From: Flagellimonas spongiicola
GTDB taxonomy: Bacteria > Bacteroidota > Bacteroidia > Flavobacteriales > Flavobacteriaceae
Assembly (NCBI RefSeq): GCF_023502425.1
Contig: NZ_JAMFMA010000001.1
Location: 372,001-436,000 of the forward strand
DNA: 64,000 nt
Direction of reading: 5' to 3'
Shown piece by piece: positions 28,006 through 35,509 of this stretch; within the stretch, counting starts at the first letter, position 1; every line of letters starts with the position of its first letter. A program made the position numbers and the translations under genes. The notes beneath the pieces were generated by a model. It was not told where the DNA came from. It searched no databases and was given only the letters and a program-made list of their open reading frames with translations.

Positions 28006-28839
28006 ATGGACCAGAATGAAATAGACATACCCAAGATATCGGTTATTGTAAGTACATATAACTCTGAAGAGTGGCTAAAAAAAGTACTCTGGGGGTTTAA
28101 TTGCCAGCTTTTTAAAAAGTTCGAAGTGGTTATTGCGGATGATGGTTCTGGGCCAAAAACCAAGGAGTTATTGGAAAAAATGTCCAAAGAAGTTTTTTAT
28201 CCAATAGTTCATGTTTGGCAGGAAGATGATGGATTTCAAAAATCCCGAATTCTGAATAAAGCTGTTGAAGCTTGCAGGGCGAATTACATTATCATGACGG
28301 ATGGGGATTGTATTCCTAGAGAGGATTTTGTTGAGGTTCATTACATCAACAAGGAACCAGGCTATTTTATCTCAGGGGGGTATTATATGTTGCCGATGAA
28401 TATTTCAAAGATGATCACTATAGATGATATCTTGCAGCAGAATTGTTTTAATATCAATTGGTTGAAGGAAAAGGGTGTTCCGAAGACCTTTAAAAATAAT
28501 AAACTCACTGCCAGCGGCTTTATCTCCAAAATATTAAATACCATAACGCCAACAAATGCCAGTTGGAACGGTCATAATTCATCAGGTTGGAAACAGGATA
28601 TTCTAAATGTTAATGGCTTTGATGAGCGGATGCAATATGGGGGTCAAGACCGGGAATTGGGCGAACGTCTGTTCAATTTTGGGATAAAGTCCAAACAATT
28701 GCGTTATAGTGCTGTATGTGTGCACTTAGACCACAAAAGGGGATATAAAACTCCAGAATCAATTGCGAAAAATAGGGCGATACGAAAGGAAACGCGAACT
28801 AATAAAGTGGTTTGGAGCCACTACGGCATCACCAAATAA
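28006..28839 (+). CDS. Family 2 glycosyltransferase
   Basis: 277 residues. The N-terminus (ISVIVSTYNSEEWL) and metal-binding motifs ADDGSG and TDGDCIPRE, followed by YGGQDRELGERLF, identify a GT2 enzyme of the galactosyltransferase-like C-terminal type. It is cytoplasmic, probably acting on a lipid-linked or surface glycan precursor. The C-terminal codons run into the stop of the opposite-strand gene with a 19-base overlap, leaving no room for a terminator. The specific sugar is not readable. Confidence 0.9.
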   Translation: MDQNEIDIPKISVIVSTYNSEEWLKKVLWGFNCQLFKKFEVVIADDGSGPKTKELLEKMSKEVFYPIVHVWQEDDGFQKSRILNKAVEACRANYIIMTDGDCIPREDFVEVHYINKEPGYFISGGYYMLPMNISKMITIDDILQQNCFNINWLKEKGVPKTFKNNKLTASGFISKILNTITPTNASWNGHNSSGWKQDILNVNGFDERMQYGGQDRELGERLFNFGIKSKQLRYSAVCVHLDHKRGYKTPESIAKNRAIRKETRTNKVVWSHYGITK

Positions 28840-29624
28840 TAGGTGAGCTGATTTTTTTTCTCCAAGCGTTTCAATTCCCTATAGCGTTCCAGCACACCTA
28901 AGGCATTGAGGTAAGAAACAATGATTCCTTTTTTACCATCCAAAAAACCTAATCTCAGAACATAGTGGTTGAAAAATTTCCAAAGCGGTCTGAATACCAA
29001 TAAGAAATAATTAAAGTGCTTTTCCTTATAAAATGCCTCTTTGGCCTTTAGTTGACCATATCGGAGCATTTTACCTTTATAATCCTCGTAATCCTTATAG
29101 CAATAATGTATTAATCGCTCTTTAAGAATACAGGATTTACCATCTACCTCTAGTGTTTCATGTACCAATTTTTGGTCCGTGAATTTAGCTTTGCTTTTTC
29201 GGAATAACCTGTGGTTTTTATCAGTTTGCCATCCACTGAAATTCAAGCGGGTATTTTGGAACATGAATATTCGGTAAAACCAGTAAGCTTCACAGGCGTT
29301 AGGGTCATTGATTGTTGAAACAATCTCAATTTGTAGTTTATCGCCAACCACTTCATCAGCATCCAAGAATAATATCCAATCATTGGAAGCTTGTTTTAAG
29401 GCATAGGATTTTTGAGCTGTAAAGTTTTCAAATGGATGTTGCATCACCGTTACTTTGGGGTGATTTTGTAAAAATTCATAGGTTCCATCCGTACTGTAGG
29501 AATCAACCACAAGAATTTCATCTGCAAAGGAAACGGATTCTATGCATCGCTCAATATATCCTATTTCATTGTAGGTGATAATAAGCGCGGATAGCTTTTG
29601 CTTTGGGGTGCTCAATCCAGCCAT
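28821..29624 (-). CDS. Family 2 glycosyltransferase, WaaE/KdtX-like
   Basis: 267 residues. LSALIITYNEIGYIERCIESV at the start, VVDSYSTDGT and a LFLDADE motif (about 90) place it in GT2. The C-terminal region rich in Tyr, Lys and Phe (YKGKMLRYGQLKAKEAFY) is typical of the WaaE/KdtX-like lipopolysaccharide core transferases. Function in outer-membrane glycan assembly is inferred. It ends 19 bases inside the facing gene. A TAGTTTTG promoter element lies 28 bases upstream of the ATG. Confidence 0.88.
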   Translation of the reverse strand: MAGLSTPKQKLSALIITYNEIGYIERCIESVSFADEILVVDSYSTDGTYEFLQNHPKVTVMQHPFENFTAQKSYALKQASNDWILFLDADEVVGDKLQIEIVSTINDPNACEAYWFYRIFMFQNTRLNFSGWQTDKNHRLFRKSKAKFTDQKLVHETLEVDGKSCILKERLIHYCYKDYEDYKGKMLRYGQLKAKEAFYKEKHFNYFLLVFRPLWKFFNHYVLRLGFLDGKKGIIVSYLNALGVLERYRELKRLEKKNQLTYYLVMP

Positions 29625-29900
29625 ATTTATTGGTACGCGGTTTGGTGATTACAAAACTATAACAAAATTATAAGGAGAAAATTGTTTAGAATGGTAATTT
29701 TCTTACATGGATGAGATTTAACAAATCCATCAATTCCTCCCTTATTGGTTAACGATGTAGGTGGTTTTGTAAGCAAAAGATGCCAAAAGTTTAATTGGTT
29801 GCTTTGCGAGTTGATAAAAAATGAATGCTATATTGAAAATTACAATATAGATAGTTCCAAAATTCTCAAATAGCTTCAAAAGCAAAGGCGAAATTTGAAA
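29625..29900. other. 276-base intergenic region, promoter and hairpin only
   Basis: No open frame of interest and no tRNA are seen. Two minus-strand -7-like elements, TAGTTTTG (29659-29652) and TAATTTTG (29670-29663), precede the downstream glycosyltransferase gene. CTATATTG-N7-CAATATAG (29828-29850) is a perfect 8-bp inverted repeat about 50 bases past the dapD stop; a T-rich stretch follows it on the minus strand, so it may be the dapD terminator. The rest is unremarkable AT-rich sequence. Confidence 0.55.
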
Positions 29901-30716
29901 CTATACGGCAACGTCATGCTCTCGTAACGCATTGTTCAAGGAAGTTTTCTTGTCCGTACTTTCTTTTCGTTTTCCAATGATCAACGCACAAGGAACTTGA
30001 TATTCACCAGCTGAAAACTTCTTGGTATAACTGCCAGGAATTACTACTGAACGCGCAGGTACCCTTCCTTTCATTTCAACAGGTTTATCACTTGTGACAT
30101 CAATGATTTTTGTAGATGCGGTAAGTACCACGTTGGCGCCTAAAACGACTTCTTTTTCAACACGCACGCCTTCAACAACGATGCAGCGTGAACCAATAAA
30201 TGCATTATCCTCAATGATTACAGGGGCTGCTTGTAAGGGTTCCAATACCCCACCAATTCCTACACCGCCACTTAAGTGAACGTTTTTACCTATCTGGGCA
30301 CAACTGCCTACTGTTGCCCAGGTATCTACCATTGTACCTTCGTCAACGTAAGCACCTATATTCACATAACTTGGCATTAATATAGTTCCGGAGGAAATAT
30401 AAGCTCCATGTCTTGCAACTGCATGCGGTACAACACGAACTCCTTTTTCTTGGTATCCTTTTTTTAATGGAATCTTGTCATGATATTCAAAAATCCCAGC
30501 TTCCAGAACCTCCATTTTTTGAATCGGGAAATATAGTACAACCCCCTTTTTTACCCATTCATTGATTTGCCAACCATCAGCGGTTGGTTCGGCACAGCGC
30601 AATTCTCCAATGTTAATAAGGTCTATAACCTTACGAATTGCATTTTGAGTAGCTTCATCTTTTAACAATTCCCGGTTCTCCCAGGCTTCTTCAATTTGTG
30701 CCTTTAACTGCGTCAT
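29901..30716 (-). CDS. dapD: 2,3,4,5-tetrahydropyridine-2,6-dicarboxylate N-succinyltransferase
   Basis: Succinyl-transfer step of the succinylase branch of diaminopimelate and lysine synthesis. 271 residues: a helical N-terminal domain (1-95), a left-handed hexapeptide-repeat beta helix (about 105-240) and a C-terminal strand region. VPHAVARHGAYI, MPSYVNIGAYVDEGTMVDTW and NAFIGSRC are family motifs. Length is normal. It pairs functionally with lysA at 8.3 kb. A TATCTTTG element lies upstream on the minus strand, back to back with the ruvX promoter. Confidence 0.97.
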   Translation of the reverse strand: MTQLKAQIEEAWENRELLKDEATQNAIRKVIDLINIGELRCAEPTADGWQINEWVKKGVVLYFPIQKMEVLEAGIFEYHDKIPLKKGYQEKGVRVVPHAVARHGAYISSGTILMPSYVNIGAYVDEGTMVDTWATVGSCAQIGKNVHLSGGVGIGGVLEPLQAAPVIIEDNAFIGSRCIVVEGVRVEKEVVLGANVVLTASTKIIDVTSDKPVEMKGRVPARSVVIPGSYTKKFSAGEYQVPCALIIGKRKESTDKKTSLNNALREHDVAV

Positions 30717-30733
30717 GGTATAGAAAATTTTGA

Positions 30734-30741
30734 CAAAGATA
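30734..30741 (-). promoter_or_regulatory. -7 promoter element for dapD
   Basis: Minus-strand TATCTTTG fits TAnnTTTG, 17 bases before the dapD ATG. Confidence 0.55.
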
Positions 30742-30794
30742 GTGGGCTCCTTAGAATAATCGCAGCATATTTAATGACGTAACATTTTTAGGGT

Positions 30795-30802
30795 TATTTT
30801 TG
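30795..30802 (+). promoter_or_regulatory. -7 promoter element for ruvX
   Basis: TATTTTTG fits TAnnTTTG and gives a very short leader before the TTG start at 30817. Confidence 0.5.
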
Positions 30803-30816
30803 CCAAAAATTAAAAA

Positions 30817-31227
30817 TTGGCAAGACTATTGGCATTGGATTTTGGTAAGGTGCGTACCGGTATTGCGGTCACGGACGAGCTGCAATTGATTGCATCAGGA
30901 CTTACCACGGTCTTAACCGATGAATTGCTGGATTTCCTGAAATCCTATTTGAAAGAGGAAAAGGTGGATGCATTTGTAGTTGGACTACCGAAACAAATGG
31001 ATAATACGCCATCAGAATCCGAAGAATTGATACAAGGTTTTTTAAAAAAGTTAGTAAAACAGTTCCCTGCTATTCCCATAGAAAGGCAAGATGAGCGATT
31101 TACATCAAAAATGGCCGTTCAGTCCATGGTGGCCAGTGGTATGAAAAAGAAAAAACGACAAGATAAGGCCTTGGTGGACGAAATTAGTGCGACCCTTATT
31201 TTACAGGCATACCTTAATAGATTTTAA
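30817..31227 (+). CDS. ruvX: Holliday-junction resolvase-like RuvX/YqgF nuclease
   Basis: 136-residue RNase-H-like protein. LALDFGKVRTGIAVTD carries the first catalytic Asp, DERFTSK the second acidic position and DEISATLILQAYL the C-terminal Asp. Homologues act in 16S rRNA 5'-end maturation and possibly DNA junction resolution. The start is TTG: an in-frame TAA lies two codons upstream, so no ATG alternative exists. The next gene, def, starts 3 bases after the stop, so the two are co-transcribed. Confidence 0.93.
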   Translation: MARLLALDFGKVRTGIAVTDELQLIASGLTTVLTDELLDFLKSYLKEEKVDAFVVGLPKQMDNTPSESEELIQGFLKKLVKQFPAIPIERQDERFTSKMAVQSMVASGMKKKKRQDKALVDEISATLILQAYLNRF

Positions 31228-31230
31228 CCT

Positions 31231-31821
31231 ATGATTTTACCTATAATCGCTTATGGCGACCCCGTATTAAGAAAAGTAGCCAAGGCTATTGATTCTGAAT
31301 ACCCAAAATTAGAAACCCTGATAGCAAATATGTGGGAAACCATGTATAATGCGCATGGAGTAGGATTGGCAGCTCCTCAAATCGGATTGCCTATTCGTAT
31401 TTTTTTGGTAGATACATCCCCTTTTGCGGATGATGACGAATTAAGCCCAGAAGATCAAGAAGCCTTGAAGGATTTCAAAAAAGTGTTTATCAATGCTAAA
31501 ATCACTGATGAGACGGGTGACGAATGGGATTTCAATGAGGGTTGCCTAAGTATTCCTGATGTACGGGAGGATGTAAAACGCAAACCAAAGTTGACCATTA
31601 CGTATATGGATGAAGACTTTAAGGAACACACCGAAAGCTATGACGGGTTGCTGGCAAGGGTGATTCAACATGAGTACGATCATATTGAAGGTGTGTTGTT
31701 TACAGATAAATTATCATCGCTGAAGAAACGGTTGCTCAAAAATCGATTGGATAAAATATCCAAAGGGAAAATCAATGTTGAATACAAGATGAAATTCCCG
31801 AATATCAAAAAAGGACGTTAA
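31231..31821 (+). CDS. def: Peptide deformylase
   Basis: Removes the formyl group from nascent N-formyl-methionine. 196 residues with all three motifs: GVGLAAPQIG, EGCLSIP (metal Cys) and HEYDHIEG (HExxH-like metal histidines and catalytic Glu). An insertion rich in acidic residues (about 70-90) is usual in Bacteroidota. It is coupled to ruvX upstream and followed by DUF5606 under its own promoter. Confidence 0.97.
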   Translation: MILPIIAYGDPVLRKVAKAIDSEYPKLETLIANMWETMYNAHGVGLAAPQIGLPIRIFLVDTSPFADDDELSPEDQEALKDFKKVFINAKITDETGDEWDFNEGCLSIPDVREDVKRKPKLTITYMDEDFKEHTESYDGLLARVIQHEYDHIEGVLFTDKLSSLKKRLLKNRLDKISKGKINVEYKMKFPNIKKGR

Positions 31822-31847
31822 AAAAAACAAGGATTGCGCTAAAAGCC

Positions 31848-31855
31848 TAATTTTG
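31848..31855 (+). promoter_or_regulatory. -7 promoter element for the DUF5606 gene
   Basis: TAATTTTG fits TAnnTTTG, 18 bases before ATG 31874. Confidence 0.5.
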
Positions 31856-31873
31856 CGCGCATAAAAATTAAAT

Positions 31874-32308
31874 ATGGCACTGGACAAAATTTTATCAATT
31901 GCAGGCAAACCTGGACTTTATAAACTCTTAACCCAAACAAGATCTGGATTTGTTGGTGAATCCCTTTTGGATGGTAAACGAGTTACTGTTGGAATGCGAA
32001 ACAATGTTAGTGTTCTTTCAGAAATAGCCATCTATACATTGGAGGAAGAAGTTCCACTTCGGGATGTATTTTCCAAGATGTTGGATAAGGAGAATGGAAA
32101 AAAGACCACCATTAGTCATAAAGCGGAAAAAATTGCTCTAGAGGAGTATTTCTTTGAAGTATTGCCAAATTATGATGAGGATCGCGTTTACGCCAGTGAT
32201 ATCAAGAAAATCATCCAGTGGTACAACATTCTTCTCGATAACAAAATCACTGATTTTACGACAGAAAAAGACGAGGAGGTCGAAACCCCCTCATCTGAAG
32301 AGGAGTAA
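31874..32308 (+). CDS. DUF5606-family protein
   Basis: 144 residues, soluble. It opens with ALDKILSIAGKPGLYKLL and a RSGFVGESLLDGKRVTVG strand pair that define DUF5606, a family nearly restricted to Bacteroidota and often next to def. The C-terminal tail is very acidic. Function is unknown; an SH3-like barrel near residues 8-55 is suggested by the strand pattern. It has its own -7 element. It ends 2 bases before the stop of the convergent hexosaminidase gene. Confidence 0.85.
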   Translation: MALDKILSIAGKPGLYKLLTQTRSGFVGESLLDGKRVTVGMRNNVSVLSEIAIYTLEEEVPLRDVFSKMLDKENGKKTTISHKAEKIALEEYFFEVLPNYDEDRVYASDIKKIIQWYNILLDNKITDFTTEKDEEVETPSSEEE

Positions 32309-32310
32309 AT

Positions 32311-33888
32311 TTACTCCCAGTCTACTAGCTTGGTTGGATAGTAATTTATATTCATTCGGGAGAAGTAAGGAACCTGCTTTGCCAATCGAGTTCTATATTC
32401 TTCCCAATTCCTGCTTTCTGCTGTTGACCAGCCCATTTCAGCATAACCAATGGCCCTTGGAAATGCTAAATATTCAAGCTCGTCACTATTGCTAATGGTC
32501 TCTGACCAAAGCGGTGCCTCAATTCCCATAATGCTTTCCTCAGGTAATTCTTCCAAATACGTTTTTGGATCCCAATTGTAAGCCAGATCTACAGGAATCA
32601 AGCCTGCCCATGTAAGGCCATATTCAGAAATAGAATCGTATTTCATATCCAAATACATTCTTTCCGCAGAGGAAACGATGATTTTGGAGCCGTTATTCGC
32701 TGCTTTTAATGCATTGTGGGGTTCATTCCAAAGTTGCAGTACCGTATTTGGGCTTATTTTGGCTTGACCTATCTCATTCCAGCCAACTGCAGTTTTACCA
32801 TGGTTTTGCACAATCTTTTCTACTTTTTCAACAAAATGGATATAATCTTTTTTCTTGGTCACATGACTTTCGTCCCCTCCAATATGGAAATATGGGCTTG
32901 GCGAAATTGCAGCAATCTCACGTACAACATCATCAATAAACTCATATACCTCATCTTTTCGAGTATGAAAAGAACTATAGCCCACTTGGGTATCAGTACG
33001 AACACGTGGTTTATCCGCCTTTCCACCAGCGTGAAGGAAGGGATAACTCAAGGAAGCAGCATTTGTATGGCCAGGCATATCAATTTCAGGAATGATTTCA
33101 ATATGTCGCTCTGCCGCATAGGCGACTATTTCTTTATACTCTTCCTGGGTATAGAAGCCACCTGATTCGCCTCCAACTTCCGAAGCTCCACCGATTTCGG
33201 TTAGCTTAGGCCAAGATTTAATTTCTATTCTCCAGCCTTGGTCATCAGAGAGGTGTAAATGCAAGGCATTGTATTTATAATAGGCTAAGATGTCCAGGTA
33301 TTTTTTCACCTCATCCACGGTAAAAAAGTGCCTTGCCACATCTAACATGGACGCACGGTATGCATATCTGGGCGCATCCATTATTTTTCCTGTTGGTACC
33401 AACCACAGCGGATGGTCTGTTAAGGTATCGTTTGATTGTTCTGGTATAAGTTGCCTAAGCGTCTGTATACCTCTAAAAGCGCCGGCCGCTGTCTTGGCGT
33501 TAATGTAAATAGAATCCTTTTTTACATAAAGTTGATAGGCCTCTGGAGTCTTCAAGTCATCGCTGTCTGATTGGTTAATATAGACAATGCGGTCAACCGA
33601 ACCAGCTTCACTTGTGGTATTTACGTTAACCGTTAATCCGGTCTTCCCTTTAATTTTATTGGCTAAAAATTCACCCACTGCATGAAATTCCGGGTTAGCT
33701 TGACTTGTGTAGATTACCGTACTGGAGTCCAAGGCGTAGGCAGAATGAGTTGCAACGGTTTCCACTGGTTTTGGTATCAAGGCAACCTGTGCCATATCCG
33801 TTTTAGGAAGATTGATTTCCTTTTTTTGTGATTGACATGCCGCTAAACTTATAACAGCAATAAAAATCCATGCAACTCGTGATATCAT
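32311..33888 (-). CDS. Beta-N-acetylhexosaminidase lipoprotein, GH20
   Basis: 525 residues. A lipoprotein signal peptide ends at LAAC (Cys about 18), so it is anchored in a membrane, probably the outer one. A GH20b-like domain (about 30-155) precedes the catalytic TIM barrel, which shows HLHLSDDQGWRIEI and the catalytic pair in FHIGGDESH. Cleaves terminal GlcNAc or GalNAc from chitin, peptidoglycan or host glycans. It starts 2 bases after the SGNH gene stop, so a deacylase-hexosaminidase operon is likely. Activity is well supported; substrate is not. Confidence 0.93.
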   Translation of the reverse strand: MISRVAWIFIAVISLAACQSQKKEINLPKTDMAQVALIPKPVETVATHSAYALDSSTVIYTSQANPEFHAVGEFLANKIKGKTGLTVNVNTTSEAGSVDRIVYINQSDSDDLKTPEAYQLYVKKDSIYINAKTAAGAFRGIQTLRQLIPEQSNDTLTDHPLWLVPTGKIMDAPRYAYRASMLDVARHFFTVDEVKKYLDILAYYKYNALHLHLSDDQGWRIEIKSWPKLTEIGGASEVGGESGGFYTQEEYKEIVAYAAERHIEIIPEIDMPGHTNAASLSYPFLHAGGKADKPRVRTDTQVGYSSFHTRKDEVYEFIDDVVREIAAISPSPYFHIGGDESHVTKKKDYIHFVEKVEKIVQNHGKTAVGWNEIGQAKISPNTVLQLWNEPHNALKAANNGSKIIVSSAERMYLDMKYDSISEYGLTWAGLIPVDLAYNWDPKTYLEELPEESIMGIEAPLWSETISNSDELEYLAFPRAIGYAEMGWSTAESRNWEEYRTRLAKQVPYFSRMNINYYPTKLVDWE

Positions 33889-33890
33889 GA

Positions 33891-34562
33891 TTAAAGGGTA
33901 TTGTTTACGTATTCTTTAAGTGCTTCTTGCCAAAGATCATAACCTTTGGAATTCATATGTAACCCATCTTCGATGAATAGGTCTCGCTTTAACTTTCGTT
34001 TATTGAGCATCGTGGTCCAAACATCAGCATAGCGAACACCTGTCGTTCGTGACGCCAATTTGCTCAATCTTTTATTAAAGCGCTTGTACTTTCTTTTTAA
34101 GTGCCATCTTGATATGCTTGGCTTGGCCGAAATAAGCACAATGTCCATGTTTGGATTTTTGGTTTGCAGAACTTCCAATATATCCTCCATTGTACCAATA
34201 ATGGCCCTTGGACTTTTTTTGGAATTGATGTCATTATCTCCTTCGTAAATAAAAACTTGACTGGGATTGTAATCCAATATCAACTCGTCTAGAAAGTGTT
34301 CCAAATCTGAAGATTGGGAACCCCCAAATCCCGTGTTCAATATTTGGGTTTCAGGAAATCGTTCCTGAAGATCATTCCACATTCGAATGCTGGAACTGCC
34401 TGTAAAAACAATTGTTTCTTTGGAATTGTCCCAAGTTTTCTGGATGTTTTCCTGAATTTCTTTTACCTCTCCTGCAAATGGCAAATCCGTTTGTCCAAAA
34501 AGTGGAAAAATTGCGAAAAACGTTAATGCAAGTAAAGAGCGGATTTTCATCTTGTATTTCAT
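33891..34562 (-). CDS. Secreted SGNH/GDSL-type hydrolase
   Basis: 223 residues with a signal peptide. All four SGNH blocks are visible: FTGSSSIRMW (catalytic Ser), GFGGSQSSD (Gly), YEGDNDI (Asn) and DGLHMNSKGY (Asp-His). Such enzymes are esterases or deacetylases of polysaccharides and lipids. Two ATGs four codons apart (34562, 34550) are possible; both give a signal peptide. Its placement upstream of the GH20 gene by 2 bases suggests removal of acetyl or acyl groups before hexosaminidase action. Confidence 0.88.
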   Translation of the reverse strand: MKYKMKIRSLLALTFFAIFPLFGQTDLPFAGEVKEIQENIQKTWDNSKETIVFTGSSSIRMWNDLQERFPETQILNTGFGGSQSSDLEHFLDELILDYNPSQVFIYEGDNDINSKKSPRAIIGTMEDILEVLQTKNPNMDIVLISAKPSISRWHLKRKYKRFNKRLSKLASRTTGVRYADVWTTMLNKRKLKRDLFIEDGLHMNSKGYDLWQEALKEYVNNTL

Positions 34563-34584
34563 AATGACTGAACTAATTGATAGT

Positions 34585-34608
34585 TAATTTTAAGCTTGTC
34601 TAAAATTA
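34585..34608. repeat. Inverted repeat between SGNH hydrolase and mazG
   Basis: TAATTTTA-N8-TAAAATTA: perfect 8-bp arms with an 8-base spacer in the 104-base divergent promoter region. It may be a regulator-binding site, though AT-rich arms can arise by chance. Confidence 0.4.
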
Positions 34609-34666
34609 CCGAAAATCCAGCCTCTCTAAATGTATGGTCTTTGTACTTTTAGATAAAATTTTATAG

Positions 34667-35440
34667 ATGAATGCAAGATCTGAGCAGCTAAAGGCCATTG
34701 ATAGACTGCTAACCATCATGGACGAGCTTAGGGCAGGTTGCCCATGGGATAAAAAGCAGACAATGCAATCCCTGAGGCATTTGACCATAGAGGAAACCTA
34801 TGAATTAGGTGATGCCATTTTGGATAATGATTTGGAGGAAGTGAAAAAGGAACTTGGGGATTTGTTGCTTCACATAATATTCTATGCTAAAATTGGCTCC
34901 GAAACCCAGGATTTTGATATTGCCGATGTGGCCAATGGGATATGCGAGAAATTAATAAATAGACACCCACATATTTATGGAGATGTTGATGTTAAGGATG
35001 AGGAAGAAGTAAAACAAAACTGGGAAAACATCAAATTAAAAGAAGGCAAGAAAAGTGTTTTGGAAGGAGTGCCAAACAGTTTACCAGCATTGGTTAAGGC
35101 CAATAGAATCCAAGAAAAAGTAGCAGGGGTTGGCTTCGATTGGGAACAACCAGAACAGGTGTTTGAAAAGGTGCAGGAAGAATTGGGTGAGTTGCAGGAG
35201 GAACTTAAACAAGGCAATGCTGACCGATTGGAATCTGAATTTGGCGATGTTTTGTTTTCAATGATCAATTACGCCCGTTTTTTGGACATCAACCCTGAAA
35301 ATGCACTTGAAAGAACCAATAAAAAGTTCATCAAACGGTTCCAATATCTAGAACAAAAAGCAAAAGGACTGGGCAAAAGCCTCAAGGATATGTCATTGGC
35401 AGAAATGGACGTTTTTTGGGAAGAAGCCAAGAAAGCATAG
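34667..35440 (+). CDS. mazG: Nucleoside triphosphate pyrophosphohydrolase
   Basis: Hydrolyses NTPs to NMP and PPi as a house-cleaning enzyme. 257 residues with two MazG domains. The first has the EEtyE-type motif LTIEETYELGDAI (about 41-53) and KKELGDLLLH; the second has LGELQEELKQG and SEFGDVLFSMINYAR. The second pair of acids suggests the C-terminal domain is active. No operon partner; the sulfatase gene lies 69 bases on with an inverted repeat between. Divergent from the SGNH gene. Confidence 0.95.
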   Translation: MNARSEQLKAIDRLLTIMDELRAGCPWDKKQTMQSLRHLTIEETYELGDAILDNDLEEVKKELGDLLLHIIFYAKIGSETQDFDIADVANGICEKLINRHPHIYGDVDVKDEEEVKQNWENIKLKEGKKSVLEGVPNSLPALVKANRIQEKVAGVGFDWEQPEQVFEKVQEELGELQEELKQGNADRLESEFGDVLFSMINYARFLDINPENALERTNKKFIKRFQYLEQKAKGLGKSLKDMSLAEMDVFWEEAKKA

Positions 35441-35461
35441 CCTTTTTGAGGTAAAGGGAAT

Positions 35462-35485
35462 TGATAAAAATGAGTAGTTTTATCA
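35462..35485. repeat. Inverted repeat between mazG and the sulfatase gene
   Basis: TGATAAAA-N8-TTTTATCA: perfect 8-bp arms and 8-base spacer, overlapping a near-consensus TAGTTTTA (35475-35482). No T run follows, so an operator is as likely as a terminator. Confidence 0.5.
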
Positions 35486-35509
35486 TTCACCAACCCTAAA
35501 ACCACACCA

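Noticed and set aside
29625..29900. Possible tRNA or small gene
   Set aside because: No cloverleaf-like arm pattern and no frame with start, stop and coding bias on either strand.
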